A stretch of DNA of 40,321 nucleotides from a virus. The first letter of the stretch is position 1, and each line of letters begins with the position of its first letter. The DNA lies in the IMG/VR virus record IMGVR_UViG_3300005853_000017, positions 1 through 40,321 of that record; one strand, written 5' to 3'. A program made the position numbers and the translations under genes. Positions 39,450-40,321 of the stretch are shown here, piece by piece. A model generated the notes under the pieces. It worked only from the letters and a program-made list of their open reading frames with translations. It made no database searches and had not been told where the DNA came from.

Positions 39450-39836
39450 TCAGTAAAAAGCTATACTCCAGTTATGATTTTTTATAAATTTTTCCACAAT
39501 GGCTCCTATGTCCTCACCATCGCCAAACTCAATATAACTGTCTTTAGGAATAGTTATTTTACATAGTATTTCGTCTTTCTTTTCTATAACAACTTCAACC
39601 TCACCTGAGCTTTTTCTTTTTTCCGCTTCTACTACAACAAGCAGAAATGACCGTGAATCTAACTTATAAACATAACCATAATATTTGATGTTTGAAAGCT
39701 CCGCAATCCTAACAGCATTCGGTATTTCCCATATCAAATAATCTTTAGCATCGCCTACATAGTAGTGACAGTAACTGCTGTTTAACTTAAGTCTGTTAAA
39801 AGTAATACCGCTTATTTCCTTTTTCATGTTTCTCAT
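39450..39836 (-). CDS. Unknown early protein (128 aa)
   Basis: Not recognised. Beta-rich (YYGYVYKLDSRSFLLVVVEAEKRKSSGEVEVVIEKKDEILCKITIPKDSY), two Cys, no membrane segment. First leftward gene of the right end with its own consensus promoter and CTTAAGGAGGTGTG ribosome site, so probably expressed first after DNA entry. Function unknown; anti-defence proteins often sit in this position. Confidence 0.75.
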   Translation of the reverse strand: MRNMKKEISGITFNRLKLNSSYCHYYVGDAKDYLIWEIPNAVRIAELSNIKYYGYVYKLDSRSFLLVVVEAEKRKSSGEVEVVIEKKDEILCKITIPKDSYIEFGDGEDIGAIVEKFIKNHNWSIAFY

Positions 39837-39863
39837 GTTTCACACCTCCTTAAGTTTTATAAT

Positions 39864-39892
39864 ATTATACCATAAATTTAAGACTTTGTCAA
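39864..39892 (-). promoter_or_regulatory. Early-type promoter P6 (leftward, outermost)
   Basis: TTGACA (39892-39887), 17-bp spacer, TATAAT (39869-39864), leader with CTTAAGGAGG. TGCCTC again precedes the -35. Confidence 0.87.
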
Positions 39893-39893
39893 G

Positions 39894-39918
39894 AGGCATA
39901 GGCATAACACCTATGCCT
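39894..39918 (-). terminator. Hairpin upstream of P6
   Basis: AGGCATAGG (39894-39902), 7-nt loop CATAACA, CCTATGCCT (39910-39918). Same design, loop size and position against the -35 as the hairpin at 39415. It probably marks the outer end of the leftward early unit. Confidence 0.5.
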
Positions 39919-40007
39919 TATGCACCGTGTGGAGCTGAAAAGCGGGTGTTAGCCCGTTCCTGCAGTTTTGAATTCTGAAGTAAAACTCTCTCATGGCTTC
40001 ACCACGT

Positions 40008-40050
40008 ATAGCTAATATTTTAGCTATCAATAACCTTTAGCTATCAATAA
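40008..40050. repeat. Right-junction palindrome and 15-bp tandem repeat
   Basis: ATAGCTAA (40008-40015) and TTAGCTAT (40020-40027) form a palindrome. TTTAGCTATCAATAA is repeated at 40019-40033 and 40036-40050; the second copy covers the stop codon of the flanking gene. A duplicated gene 3' end is what an attachment site can look like. No clear match to the left junction: only TTGATAGCT (near 1931) recurs, inverted. Confidence 0.4.
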
Positions 40051-40321
40051 TCTATTACATCATTTATTTCTTTCACAAGCTTAGCAAACCTGACCTTTTC
40101 CAGTTCCTTTGTTATAAGGTAGTATCCAAGTTTATTGGAGTCTGTGATTATGTATTTGCCGTAGCCTCTCACAATGTAACCTCCTTTTTCAGAAGGACTA
40201 AACTCAAAGGGCTTCAGCGGAAGAACCACCCCAAGCACTCCCTTGTTCATTAGTAGCCTTGACGCCAAACCCGCCGTGTGAAAGCCTACTGCATTGCCAT
40301 ATTCGTGTGCCATTTTCAGTC
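40044..40321 (-). CDS. C-terminal end of a probable host gene (partial)
   Basis: The frame is open to the window edge, so the ATG at 40313 may be internal. The visible end includes GNAVGFHTAGLASRLLMNKGVLGVVLPLKPFEF, then GGYIVRGYGKYIITDSNKLGYYL. The 'G..a...A..LL..G...GV..P' pattern recalls the C-terminus of saccharopine-dehydrogenase-like enzymes, but the match is weak. Richer GC than the viral genes, and same strand as ilvE, so probably chromosome on the other side of the element. Confidence 0.45.
   Translation of the reverse strand, partial: LKMAHEYGNAVGFHTAGLASRLLMNKGVLGVVLPLKPFEFSPSEKGGYIVRGYGKYIITDSNKLGYYLITKELEKVRFAKLVKEINDVIDY

Overview
The window is a tailed-virus genome of about 38 kb lying between bacterial chromosomal genes. 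The host is most likely an Aquificales bacterium (Thermocrinis/Hydrogenobacter type). The main reason is the 1608-residue replicase polyprotein at 29505-34331. Its C-terminal part matches, from memory and nearly residue for residue, the thermophilic 3173-type PolA of hot-spring 'pyroviruses'. The other expected pyrovirus genes are also present: sliding clamp, thymidylate-kinase-like protein, SNF2 helicase, DNA methylase, TerL, portal, capsid, holin and lytic transglycosylase. I ran no database search; every identification rests on motifs read by eye.

Layout. (1) 1-1744, minus strand: host genes, an M28-type zinc peptidase (cut by the window edge) and the branched-chain aminotransferase IlvE. 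(2) 1745-3285: a 1.5 kb gene-free block of repeats, with a dif-like 28-bp palindrome, five ACCGAAAAG iterons about one helical turn apart plus inverted copies, a consensus promoter, and several other repeat families. It looks like a junction plus a replication origin. (3) 3286-6423, plus strand: small early-type genes with strong TTGAC(A/T)-N17-TATAAT promoters and AAGGAGG ribosome sites. They include a DUF1874/AcrIII-1-like viral ring nuclease (anti-type III CRISPR) and the sliding clamp DnaN. (4) 6401-6874, minus: a lone nucleotide kinase. (5) 6892-28269, plus: tail fibre, lysis cassette (i-spanin, overlapping o-spanin, holin candidate, transglycosylase), portal, an ATP-grasp enzyme, tail/hub proteins, TerL, scaffold, major capsid protein, head-completion protein, and large DNA-ejection-type internal proteins. 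The set resembles a podovirus. (6) 28037-39836, minus: PD-(D/E)xK nuclease, HTH-like protein, adenine methylase, replicase polyprotein, Cas4-like nuclease, SNF2 helicase, SSB-like protein, a DndC-like sulfurtransferase-family protein and small unknown genes driven by repeated promoter cassettes. (7) 40044 to the right edge, minus: the end of another gene, probably host.

How it fits together. Early modules at both ends are transcribed away from the ends. In a circular form they would diverge from the repeat block, and the two transcription directions would meet near 28.2 kb, which fits bidirectional replication from the block. No integrase, transposase or tRNA target is visible. Integration may therefore use host Xer recombination at the dif-like site, or the host-virus join may be an assembly artefact.

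The most striking points are the ring nuclease, a polypeptide with primase-like, helicase, exonuclease and polymerase parts, a solitary DndC homologue, and a precise TATATT/TATAAT-N7-ATG geometry for genes without Shine-Dalgarno sites. One 17-bp spacer serves two divergent leaderless genes.
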